From: Halobacterium wangiae
GTDB taxonomy: Archaea; Halobacteriota; Halobacteria; Halobacteriales; Halobacteriaceae
DNA: 64,000 bases
Reading direction: 5' to 3'
NCBI RefSeq assembly: GCF_021249345.1
Contig: NZ_CP089588.1
Location: 2,728,001 to 2,792,000, forward strand
Positions 19,052 through 25,912 of the stretch are shown here, in pieces; within the stretch, counting starts at the first letter, position 1; the number at the start of each line of letters is the position of its first letter. Made by a program: the position numbers and the translations under genes. A model generated the notes under the pieces. The model did not search any database and was not told where the DNA came from. It was given only the letters and a program-made list of their open reading frames with translations.

Positions 19052-19390
19052 ATGTTCGACCGTGGCAATTCACGCACCGAGACCACCGACAGCGACCCGA
19101 CAGAGACGAACTCGTACGAGACCGAACGGGACTCCCCGGCGTCTCCCTCCTCGTGGGCACCCTGGGGTGGCCGAGGGTTGCGGTCGACCCTCGGCTACGG
19201 GAGCGCGCCGGACGGTGACGAACTCGACGAGCAGGAAGACGACGATAGCCGGTGGATCGAGGGGCTCTACGACGTGCTCATCGTCGTCGGCGTGGTGCTG
19301 TTCTTCTTCCCGGAGCCCGCGACGTCGATGGTGGGTGTCTTCCTGATCCTGCTCGGTGCGGGCGGCTGGCTGGTCGACGCGCTGCGGTGA
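19052..19390 (+). CDS. Small membrane protein of unknown function
   Basis: A 112-residue protein with a Ser/Thr/Asp-rich soluble N-terminal two-thirds and two closely spaced hydrophobic stretches at the C-terminus (LYDVLIVVGVVLFFFPEP and MVGVFLILLGAGGWLVDAL). I start it at the ATG at 19052, two codons inside a GTG. It lies 138 bp after the importer and 88 bp before cytidine deaminase on the same strand. Its place suggests a loose link with the salvage locus, but this is only context. Confidence 0.65.
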   Translation: MFDRGNSRTETTDSDPTETNSYETERDSPASPSSWAPWGGRGLRSTLGYGSAPDGDELDEQEDDDSRWIEGLYDVLIVVGVVLFFFPEPATSMVGVFLILLGAGGWLVDALR

Positions 19391-19478
19391 CGGCGCTCCA
19401 GGGACCGCCAGTGTATCCCACGCTGTCGCCGACCGCACACCACCTACTGTTTTGTCCGCGCCGGGTGAACACGTGGCC

Positions 19479-19874
19479 ATGGACGAAGCCGACCTGCTGT
19501 CTGCCGCCCGCGACACCCTCGACGACGCCTACGTCCCGTACTCGGAGTACCCCGTCGGCGCCGCCATCGAGACCGCATCCGGCGAGGTGTACGTCGGCTG
19601 CAACATCGAGAACGCGAACTACTCCAACAGCCTCCACGCCGAGGAGGTCGCCATCGGCGAGGCCATCAAGGAGGGCCACCGGGAGTTCGAGCGCCTCGTC
19701 GTCACGTCCGCCGAACGCGACGCGGTTACCCCCTGCGGGATGTGCCGGCAGACACTCGCGGAGTTCTGCGACGACGAGATGCCGGTGCTCTGTGACACGG
19801 GTGACGACTTCGAGCGGTACACGCTCGGGGAGTTAATCCCGGACACGATCACGCCCGAGATGCTCGGGAAGTGA
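19479..19874 (+). CDS. cdd: Cytidine deaminase
   Basis: A 131-residue homotetrameric-type cytidine deaminase that converts cytidine and deoxycytidine to uridine and deoxyuridine. The zinc site is complete: HAE (His53, Glu55 as proton shuttle) and PCGMC (Cys86, Cys89). The substrate loop is VGCNIENANYSNSLHAE. Start at the ATG at 19479, which gives the usual family length. Its 3' end overlaps the convergent DMT gene by 26 bp. It follows the BMP importer and would process imported cytidine. Confidence 0.96.
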   Translation: MDEADLLSAARDTLDDAYVPYSEYPVGAAIETASGEVYVGCNIENANYSNSLHAEEVAIGEAIKEGHREFERLVVTSAERDAVTPCGMCRQTLAEFCDDEMPVLCDTGDDFERYTLGELIPDTITPEMLGK

Positions 19875-20757
19875 GGAGGTCGGCGAACGCGGTCCGGTTC
19901 AGGAGCACGAACCCGGCCGCGACCACGCCGAACCCGACCACGGTGACCGGACCGACGCGCTGGCCGAGCACCGCCCACCCGGTGACTGCAGTCACCACGG
20001 GCACCGCGTAGGAGACGAGGTTAGCGCGGACGGGACCCACGCTGTCGACGAGTTCGAAGTAGAACGGGTAGGCCAGCGCTGTCGCGACCACGCCGACGTA
20101 GCCGATTGCGAGAACGAGCGTCGACGAGTTCGGGAGCACCTGGGGTTCGCCGACGAGCAAACTGAGGGCGTGCACGACGACGGCGCCGACGACGAGTCCC
20201 CACGCCGTCTCCGCGAGCGCGTCTAGCTCTGAGTCCAGCCGGCCGACGAGGACGCTGCCGAGCGCGAGGTTCGCGGCGCCGACGAGCACCAGGAGTTTGC
20301 CCAGCGTCCCGCTCGCGAGCGCCGCGACCGACGGCCGGACGACGATGCCGACTCCAAGCAGGCCGAGCAGGAGGCCGACGAACTCGACGCCGTCGAGTCG
20401 CTCGGAGGGGAGGAGGCCGCGCGCGAACCCCGTCGCGATCACCGGGTTCGTGCTGAACAGTATCGACGCGACCGCCCCGGTCGTGTACTGCTGGCCGGCG
20501 AAGAGGAACGCGTTCATCAACGCCGCGACGAGCACCCCGTTCACGGCGACGCCCAGCAGGGCGGTCCGCGTCCGAGGAATCACGCGCTCGGACAGGACGA
20601 ACGCGAGTGGGAGGGCGACCACCGCCGCGACGTCGAGGCGGAAGGCCGCGAACAGGAGCGCCGGGAGCCCGTCCAGCCCGACCTCGATAGCGACGAACGA
20701 CCCGCCCCAGGTGAGCGCGACCACGGCGAACAGGACGACGACACGAGTCCGTGACAC
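19849..20757 (-). CDS. EamA/DMT-family transporter
   Basis: A 302-residue inner-membrane protein with ten helices in two EamA repeats (ALTWGGSFVAIEVGL at the start of the first; GYVGVVATALAYPFYFELV and FGVVAAGFVLLNR in the second). I chose the GTG at 20757 (VSRTRVVVLF), which places the first helix right after a basic start. The much longer reading upstream crosses the phosphorylase gene's promoter and coding region and is unlikely. DMT proteins export metabolites such as amino acids or nucleosides. The position between cytidine deaminase and the phosphorylase suggests a purine/pyrimidine-related cargo; this is inference. Confidence 0.85.
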   Translation of the reverse strand: MSRTRVVVLFAVVALTWGGSFVAIEVGLDGLPALLFAAFRLDVAAVVALPLAFVLSERVIPRTRTALLGVAVNGVLVAALMNAFLFAGQQYTTGAVASILFSTNPVIATGFARGLLPSERLDGVEFVGLLLGLLGVGIVVRPSVAALASGTLGKLLVLVGAANLALGSVLVGRLDSELDALAETAWGLVVGAVVVHALSLLVGEPQVLPNSSTLVLAIGYVGVVATALAYPFYFELVDSVGPVRANLVSYAVPVVTAVTGWAVLGQRVGPVTVVGFGVVAAGFVLLNRTAFADLLTSRASRA

Positions 20758-20871
20758 GCCGACGGCAACGAGCGCCACGACGAAGTGTGTTCGGCTCCCG
20801 GCACGCGGCCGGCACCGGACCTGCGGACCGAACGGCAAGACACTTTGTGTGGGGCGGTCGAATCCAGTGGC

Positions 20872-21693
20872 ATGCCCGGCGACAGCGAGGACCCGAACGA
20901 CGAGGTCCAGTACCACATCGAACTCGCGGAGGGAGACGTCGCGAACGCAGTGCTCCTCCCCGGCAACCCGGAGCGCCTCGACAAGATCACGCCGTTCTGG
21001 GACGACCACGAGGAGATGGCCTACCACCGCGAGTACCGCACCGCGACCGGCAGCTACGAGGAGACCCCTATCTCGGTCACGTCCACCGGTATCGGGTCAC
21101 CATCCGCTGCCATCGCCGTCGAGGAACTCGCACGCGTCGGTGCGGACACGTTCATCCGCGTCGGGTCCTGCGGCGCCCTGCAAGCGGACATGGACCCCGG
21201 CGACCTCGTCATCACGCGCGGCGCCGTCCGGCAGGAGGGGACCAGCGACGAGTACGTCCGGGAGGACTACCCGGCGGTCGCCGACCACGAGGTCGTCGCC
21301 GCGCTCGTCGCCGCCGCCGAACGTCTCGGCCACGACTACCACGTCGGCCTCACGATGAGTTCGGACTCGTTCTACGCGGGCCAGGGCCGGGCCGGATTCG
21401 ACGGCTTCGAGGCCGCGGGCAGCGACGACCTCGTCGACGAACTCAAGAACGCGAACGTCGCCAACGTCGAGATGGAGGCCGCCGCTATCCTCACGATCGC
21501 GAACATCTACGGCCTGCGCGCCGGTGCGGTCTGCTCGGTGTTCGCCAACCGGGAGACCGGCGAGTTCCTCACCGAGGGCGAGACGACGGCAGCCGAGACG
21601 GCGAGCCTCGCGGTCCACCTGCTCGCGAGGATGGACCAGAAGAAGGCCGAAGCCGGCGTCGACCAGTGGCACGCTGGCCTGAGCCTCGACTGA
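20872..21693 (+). CDS. Nucleoside phosphorylase, uridine phosphorylase-like (PNP/UDP family 1)
   Basis: A 273-residue hexamer-type phosphorylase that splits nucleosides with phosphate into base and ribose-1-phosphate. Markers: LLPGNPERLDKI near residue 30 (phosphate site), IRVGSCGALQADMDPGDLVI in the core, and the ribose/base-site segment NVEMEAAAILTIA. The MEMEA-type motif reads VEMEA, as in uridine phosphorylases. Start at the ATG at 20872; an upstream in-frame ATG would overlap the divergent DMT promoter. It completes the pathway cytidine to uridine to uracil. Confidence 0.9.
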   Translation: MPGDSEDPNDEVQYHIELAEGDVANAVLLPGNPERLDKITPFWDDHEEMAYHREYRTATGSYEETPISVTSTGIGSPSAAIAVEELARVGADTFIRVGSCGALQADMDPGDLVITRGAVRQEGTSDEYVREDYPAVADHEVVAALVAAAERLGHDYHVGLTMSSDSFYAGQGRAGFDGFEAAGSDDLVDELKNANVANVEMEAAAILTIANIYGLRAGAVCSVFANRETGEFLTEGETTAAETASLAVHLLARMDQKKAEAGVDQWHAGLSLD

Positions 21694-21718
21694 CTGTGCG
21701 AACGTACCCGCGTCGCTG

Positions 21719-21880
21719 TCACCCCTCCCGCTCGGGGCCGCCGTCTTCGGAGAGGAAGATGCTGTCCTCCCCCGAGTAGAAGGTGTCCAGTGCGCGCAGC
21801 GCGCCGATGTACGAGCCGATGGCGACCAGGGTGATTGTGAGGAAGAAACCGAACGCGATGCCGATGAGTTCGGAGACCAT
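21719..21880 (-). CDS. Small single-helix membrane protein
   Basis: A 53-residue protein: one N-terminal hydrophobic helix (IGIAFGFFLTITLVAIGSYIGAL) and an acidic tail ending in SEDGGPEREG. Start at the ATG at 21880; the longer frame upstream is antisense to the next gene. It lies between the phosphorylase (convergent, 25 bp gap) and a divergent hypothetical gene. No family recognised. A small size and a plausible start-helix-tail architecture support a real gene. Confidence 0.55.
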   Translation of the reverse strand: MVSELIGIAFGFFLTITLVAIGSYIGALRALDTFYSGEDSIFLSEDGGPEREG

Positions 21881-21976
21881 ACGAAAGCTGCACCGCGCTC
21901 GGACTTGAATCGACGGGGTCGACGCCGCCGTCGCCGCACTCCCAAACCCTAAATCGGATGCTGGAGTGCTTCCGGT

Positions 21977-22330
21977 ATGACCGACATCTGGGAGGGCGGC
22001 GCCATCTCCGAGGCGTTCGCCGAGGCGTTCGAGAACTGGGCGACGCGGAACGGCGGCGAGATGGAGGCGTCGACGGAGGGACAGCTGTTCTGCGAGTTCC
22101 CGCCGACGGACTACCAGATCCGGATGCGCGTCTGCCTCTACGAGGCCAACGGCCGCCACCTGCTCCGGTTCGACACGGTCCGCGAGGAGGTGGAGCTGAA
22201 GCTCCTGACGAAGTTCGAGACGACCGATAGCAAACTCATCCTGCAGTCCGACAAGGCCAGTCGGACGTTCTACCTCGACGTGCAGGCGGGAGAGTGGCGC
22301 ATCGAGAAGCGGCCCGTCGCTCAGTCCTGA
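21977..22330 (+). CDS. Conserved hypothetical protein, alpha/beta
   Basis: A 117-residue soluble protein with three cysteines scattered and a predicted helix at the start (SEAFAEAFENWATRNGG) followed by beta strands (DYQIRMRVCLYEANGRHLLRFDTV). I do not recognise a family. No metal or catalytic motif stands out. It is preceded by a short spacer and followed 24 bp later by the convergent oxidoreductase. Confidence 0.65.
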   Translation: MTDIWEGGAISEAFAEAFENWATRNGGEMEASTEGQLFCEFPPTDYQIRMRVCLYEANGRHLLRFDTVREEVELKLLTKFETTDSKLILQSDKASRTFYLDVQAGEWRIEKRPVAQS

Positions 22331-22354
22331 CTCGCGGCGGTCACTCGGGTCGCG

Positions 22355-23524
22355 TTACAGCGCGTCCCAGGCCTGCATCGCCCGCGGCCACGACGTGATC
22401 TTCGCGATCCATCGCGCGGCCGCACCCTTCTTCAGCATCTTCGCAGGGGTGGAGTTGAACGTCCGGACGGGCGCGGAGACGCCGCCGACCTCCACCTCGT
22501 GGGCGAGGGCCGTCTCGCCGACCGAGATGAGCGTCCCCTGGTCGTCGTACGTCCACGTCTTCAGCGGGCGGTCGTCGATCGCTCGCGCGACGTTCTCGGC
22601 GGCGACGTCGGCGGCCTGCCAGGCGGCCTGGGCGGTCGGCGGCGCGACCTCGTCGTCGCCCTGGTCGACGAGTGAACAGTCGCCGACCGCGAACACGCGC
22701 TCGTCCTCGGTCTGTAGGTTCGACGACGCGCTCAGGCGGTTGTGTTCGGCGTCGAGGTCCACCTCGCCGAGTTCCGCCGGGCCGGTGACACCGCCCGTCC
22801 AGAGGAAGACGTCGTAGTCGAGGTCCTCGCGCTCGTCGAACTGGAGGCAGTCAGCGTCGCAGGACGTGATTGGGTCGTCGGTCAGGATCTCGATGTCGCG
22901 GGCCTCCAGCCGGTGGCGGAGCGCGCCCTGGATCTCGCTGTCGCCTGGCGGGAAGATCTCGGGCAGCGCCTCGACGAGCGTGATGTCGATGGGCGCGTTG
23001 CGGCGGTCGCGGAACTCCGCGAGTTCACCGGTGCTCTGGATGCCCGAGAGGCCCGCGCCGCCGACGACGATCTGGGCGGGATTCTCGCGGGTCGCCTCCC
23101 GAGCGGCTTCCTTCACCTGCTCGTGAATCTCGAGGGCGTCGTCGAGGCTCTTCAGCGTGAGGGGGTGTTCGTCCATCCCCTCGATGCCGTAGGTCGCCGT
23201 GTCGGAGCCGATGCCGACGAGGAGGTAGTCGTAGTCGACGTCGTCGCCCTCGGCGAGTTCGACGACGCGGTCGTCGGTGTCGACGTCGGTGACGGCGTCG
23301 TGGACGAACTGCGTTCCGGTGGACTTGATGTCCTCGACGGGGATCGTAATCTTCTCTCTCACGCCGGGGTCGCGGATGACGCGGTGCGCCTCGTGGAGAA
23401 CCAGGTGGTAGTCAGTGTCGGAGATCCAGACGAGTTCGGTGCCGGGTCCGAGTTCGGACTCCAGTTTCGAGACGGCACCTGCACCAGCGTACCCTGCACC
23501 GAGAACGACGACTCTCGTGGCCAT
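22355..23524 (-). CDS. FAD-dependent NAD(P)H oxidoreductase (NDH-2-like)
   Basis: A 389-residue two-dinucleotide-domain flavoprotein. The FAD site is the N-terminal VVVLGAGYAGAGAVSKLE (GxGxxG). The NADH site is VVGGAGLSGIQSTGELAEF near residue 150, and the second FAD contact is ERVFAVGDCSLVD near 280. This pattern matches type II NADH:quinone dehydrogenases and related sulfide:quinone reductases. The C-terminal region is short and lacks a strong membrane anchor. The two cysteines expected for sulfide oxidation are not obvious, so NDH-2 is preferred. A TATA box is 23-32 bp before the start. Confidence 0.85.
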   Translation of the reverse strand: MATRVVVLGAGYAGAGAVSKLESELGPGTELVWISDTDYHLVLHEAHRVIRDPGVREKITIPVEDIKSTGTQFVHDAVTDVDTDDRVVELAEGDDVDYDYLLVGIGSDTATYGIEGMDEHPLTLKSLDDALEIHEQVKEAAREATRENPAQIVVGGAGLSGIQSTGELAEFRDRRNAPIDITLVEALPEIFPPGDSEIQGALRHRLEARDIEILTDDPITSCDADCLQFDEREDLDYDVFLWTGGVTGPAELGEVDLDAEHNRLSASSNLQTEDERVFAVGDCSLVDQGDDEVAPPTAQAAWQAADVAAENVARAIDDRPLKTWTYDDQGTLISVGETALAHEVEVGGVSAPVRTFNSTPAKMLKKGAAARWIAKITSWPRAMQAWDAL

Positions 23525-23546
23525 GACAGATTGTCGGTCCGCCTCC

Positions 23547-23556
23547 GATACAAAGG
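23547..23556 (-). promoter_or_regulatory. TATA box of the NDH-2-like gene
   Basis: Minus strand CCTTTGTATC lies 23-32 bp before the ATG at 23524, consistent with leaderless expression. Confidence 0.4.
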
Positions 23557-23584
23557 CTTTGAAACGCAGTCGGGCGGGGAGTTG

Positions 23585-24118
23585 TCAGTGTGCGGGCTCT
23601 TCGGCGGGCGCCTCCATCGACTCGATCTTCAACACGAGGATGTTGCTCGTGTCGTCTTTCCCGTCGAGGGTTCCGGTGATGACGAGCTTCGACAGCGGCG
23701 TCGGGCCGACGCGGAGTTTGTCGCCCTCGTGGAACTCCCGGACGGAACCCCGGAGGTGGATCTCAGCGCGGCAGAGCTCCGGGTGGTGGACGCTAGTCAG
23801 GTCGATCTCCTGAACGTTCGCGTTCTCGACCTCCTCGCCCTCGCAGAAGACGGGAATCTCGGCGGTGGTGTCGAGTTGCTGGATCTCCAGTGCCTCGTAG
23901 GCGTTCGCGGTCGGCTTGTAGCCGCCCTTCGGTCCGGGGACGCCCTCGACGAGCTGGAGGGCTTTCAGGCTCTGCATCTGGTTCCGGATGGTGCCCGCGT
24001 TCCGGTCTACCTCCCCCGCGATGTCCTCCCCCTTGATGGCCTCCTCGCGTTGCGTGTAGAGATCTACGAGCGCCCGGAGGATCGTCTTCTGGCTAGAAGT
24101 CAGTTCGATCGATGACAT
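23585..24118 (-). CDS. Winged-helix regulator related to COG2524 but without CBS domains
   Basis: A 177-residue protein. The first 75 residues (ELTSSQKTILRALVDLYTQ, then AGTIRNQMQSLKALQLVEG and GPKGGYKPTANAYEAL) are the winged helix-turn-helix that in COG2524 proteins precedes CBS pairs. Here the C-terminal part is instead a compact beta-rich domain (AEIHLRGSVREFHEGDKLRV, then LSKLVITGTLDG). No enzyme motif is seen. I start at the ATG at 24118; a TATA box lies 25-32 bp upstream. The effector and targets are unknown. A divergent epimerase gene shares the intergenic region. Confidence 0.72.
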   Translation of the reverse strand: MSSIELTSSQKTILRALVDLYTQREEAIKGEDIAGEVDRNAGTIRNQMQSLKALQLVEGVPGPKGGYKPTANAYEALEIQQLDTTAEIPVFCEGEEVENANVQEIDLTSVHHPELCRAEIHLRGSVREFHEGDKLRVGPTPLSKLVITGTLDGKDDTSNILVLKIESMEAPAEEPAH

Positions 24119-24142
24119 GCTGTAGCATTCTCCGCTGAATTT

Positions 24143-24150
24143 GATAAAAC
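24143..24150 (-). promoter_or_regulatory. TATA box of the winged-helix regulator gene
   Basis: Minus strand GTTTTATC lies 25-32 bp before the ATG at 24118. Leaderless spacing. Confidence 0.5.
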
Positions 24151-24175
24151 CCCCGATGGCGACGGTAGAACGGTA

Positions 24176-24183
24176 GGCTTTAC
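24176..24183 (+). promoter_or_regulatory. TATA-like element of the epimerase-like gene
   Basis: GGCTTTAC lies 24-31 bp before the ATG at 24207, divergent from the regulator's promoter. Weak match. Confidence 0.35.
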
Positions 24184-24206
24184 GGCACGTCCGACGACCG
24201 TAGCGT

Positions 24207-25130
24207 ATGAACGGTGCCCGTGTGCTCGTCACGGGTGGTGCGGGGTTCATCGGTTCGAACCTCGCGAACCACCTGGCCGAGGACAACGACGTTGTAGCAG
24301 TGGACAACGGTTACCTCGGAACCCCCGAGAATCTGGACGAGGCAGTCGAGTTCGTCGAGGCGGACGTCCTCGACGACGACCTCCCGACCGACGTCGACGT
24401 GGTGTTCCACCTCGCCGCACTGTCCAGCCGGCAGATGCTCGAAGAGAACCCGCGGCAGGGCGCCCGGGTCAACGTCGAGGGGTTCGTGAACGTCGTCGAG
24501 CAGGCGCACGCGGACGGCTGCAGTACGGTCGTCTACGCGTCGACCTCCTCGGCCTACGGGAGTCGCACGGAGCCGAGCCCCGAGGACATGGACCTCGAGG
24601 CGGCCACGGGGTACGACGCCTCGATGCTCGGCCGCGAGCGCTACGGCGAGTACTACAACAGCTTCTACGACGACCTGACCTGTGCCGGGATGCGGTTCTT
24701 CTCGGTCTACCAGGGTTACGGCGGCAACGAGTCCCACAAGGGCGAGTACGCGAACACCGTCAGCCAGTTCGCGGACGAGATCGCGAACGGCGAGTCGCCG
24801 GTACTGTGGGGTGACGGCTCCCAGACGCGTGACTTCACGCACGTCGACGACATCGTCCGGGGACTCGTCACCACGGCCGCCCACGACCTCGCGGGCGTGT
24901 ACAACCTCGGGACGGGAGATGCGTACTCGTTCAACGAGATGGTCGAACTCATCAACGACGTCCTCGGGACGGACGTCGAGCCGGCGTACGAACCCATCCC
25001 CCTCGAGAACTACGTACACGACACCTGTGCGGACATCACGAAGATCGCCGAGGCGACCGGCTGGGAGCCGGAAATCAGCTTCGAGGAGGGCGTCAAGCAG
25101 GTGTGTGCGCCCTACCTGGACAGCGAGTAG
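24207..25130 (+). CDS. NAD-dependent epimerase/dehydratase family protein (YxxxM variant)
   Basis: A 307-residue extended short-chain dehydrogenase of the sugar-nucleotide epimerase type. The NAD site is VTGGAGFIGSN at residues 8-18, the catalytic-side serine region is ASTSSAYG at 111-118, and the usual downstream blocks FTHVDDIVRG and YNLGTG are present. The YxxxK motif reads Y136-D-A-S-M140: the catalytic lysine is replaced by methionine in an otherwise intact protein. This could change or abolish redox activity, or a different Lys could serve. The reading is supported by clean codons (TAC GAC GCC TCG ATG). The gene overlaps the convergent pseudogene by 19 bp. Confidence 0.85.
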   Translation: MNGARVLVTGGAGFIGSNLANHLAEDNDVVAVDNGYLGTPENLDEAVEFVEADVLDDDLPTDVDVVFHLAALSSRQMLEENPRQGARVNVEGFVNVVEQAHADGCSTVVYASTSSAYGSRTEPSPEDMDLEAATGYDASMLGRERYGEYYNSFYDDLTCAGMRFFSVYQGYGGNESHKGEYANTVSQFADEIANGESPVLWGDGSQTRDFTHVDDIVRGLVTTAAHDLAGVYNLGTGDAYSFNEMVELINDVLGTDVEPAYEPIPLENYVHDTCADITKIAEATGWEPEISFEEGVKQVCAPYLDSE

Positions 25131-25432
25131 TCGACGTACCACGTGATGGCGAAGTAGCCACCGACGACGAGGCAGCCGAACCCGCCGGCGAGAATCAACC
25201 CCCAGCCGACCCACATCGCAGCACCAGGGGGGATGTTGGTCACGACGTAGCCGAGGACGGCGAACGTCAGACCGACCAGTGCTACCTGTTTGCCGGCTTA
25301 TGCGGCCGTGACGCGCTTCAACTCACCGTACGACCTGCCGTGGGTCAGGTGGCCAGTGAGAACCACCCAGGCGAACCAGACGCCGAGGCTGTGTGCTGTC
25401 CGTCGGGCGGACTGGAGGGACCAATCGGGCAT
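25112..25432 (-). pseudogene. Broken paralogue of the small membrane protein gene 25503-25823 (in-frame TAA)
   Basis: The minus strand from the ATG at 25432 reads 106 codons plus a final TAG (25112-25114), exactly the same length as its neighbour at 25503-25823. Shared features include a hydrophobic LGVWFAWVVLTGHL and the block HGRSYGELKR, against HGRTWGELKR in the neighbour. At codon 45 (25298-25300) the frame is cut by TAA. After the stop, the frame continues with two good membrane segments (VALVGLTFAVLGYVV and WGLILAGGFGCLVVGGYFAI). So a single substitution seems to have broken it; a 44-residue peptide could still be made. A sequencing error is the other explanation. Confidence 0.75.
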
Positions 25433-25435
25433 CGA

Positions 25436-25450
25436 CTACCACGGTGGTAG
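25436..25450. promoter_or_regulatory. Perfect inverted repeat CTACCAC-G-GTGGTAG
   Basis: Seven-base arms around one base, between the ATG of the broken gene (25432) and its TATA-like element (25455-25464, minus strand). A leaderless transcript would begin inside or next to it, so it could be an operator. The core ACCACGGTGGT recurs before top6B. Confidence 0.4.
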
Positions 25451-25502
25451 CCACACATATCAAACTACGTACTGGTTTCGGCGGGGCAGGGACAGAAATC
25501 AA

Positions 25503-25823
25503 CTACGCACGGGCGAGTTGCCAGTCGATGACTCTCGTGAGGCCAGTCGTGAAGGCGATGAGGGACCCACCGAGGAGTACCCCGACACCCCAGACGGAGC
25601 CCGTCCACACGTACAGTTCCACCGGGAAGAACAGGTAGAGCCAGGTAGCGACGCCCGCGTAGCACGCGAGCGGAACCAGTAGCACGACGACTTCGCGGGG
25701 TCGAAGCCGCTTCAGTTCGCCCCACGTTCGGCCGTGGCGGAGGTTACCGGTGAACGGGAGCCACGCCACCCAGGCCAGCACGCGGAGCCCCAGGTAGTGG
25801 AGCTGTTTGACCGTAGAGGGCAT
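25503..25823 (-). CDS. Small membrane protein (106 aa), intact paralogue of the adjacent broken gene
   Basis: A 106-residue protein with three hydrophobic segments (about 10-26, 46-64, 68-92) and the conserved-looking loop RHGRTWGELKRLRPRE between the first two. No recognised function. The TATA box CATAAATC complement lies 26-33 bp before the ATG at 25823. The neighbouring minus-strand copy is broken, so this appears to be the functional member of a tandem duplication. Confidence 0.68.
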   Translation of the reverse strand: MPSTVKQLHYLGLRVLAWVAWLPFTGNLRHGRTWGELKRLRPREVVVLLVPLACYAGVATWLYLFFPVELYVWTGSVWGVGVLLGGSLIAFTTGLTRVIDWQLARA

Positions 25824-25848
25824 ACAGCGAACTGTCGCAATTACTTTA

Positions 25849-25856
25849 CATAAATC
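25849..25856 (-). promoter_or_regulatory. TATA box of the 106-aa membrane protein gene
   Basis: Minus strand GATTTATG lies 26-33 bp upstream of the start at 25823, consistent with leaderless expression. Confidence 0.5.
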
Positions 25857-25894
25857 TTCGCCCGCGACGCGATACCCGGACGTACAAAGGGCTA

Positions 25895-25911
25895 CTCGTC
25901 GTATCGACGAG
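25895..25911. promoter_or_regulatory. 17-bp perfect inverted repeat directly before the arginase-like gene
   Basis: CTCGTCG-TAT-CGACGAG has seven-base perfect arms and ends one base before the GTG at 25913. A TATA-like GTACAAAG lies around 25882-25889. The repeat covers the expected transcription start of a leaderless mRNA, so it could be an operator or a 5' hairpin controlling initiation. Confidence 0.45.
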
Positions 25912-25912
25912 C

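Noticed and set aside
19849-21027. Extended 392-residue version of the DMT transporter
   Set aside because: The extra N-terminus is antisense to the nucleoside phosphorylase gene and its promoter, and lacks helices.
25298-25300. Recoding of the in-frame TAA as an amino acid
   Set aside because: TAA is not the codon for selenocysteine or pyrrolysine, and no recoding element is seen. Inactivation or a sequence error is simpler.
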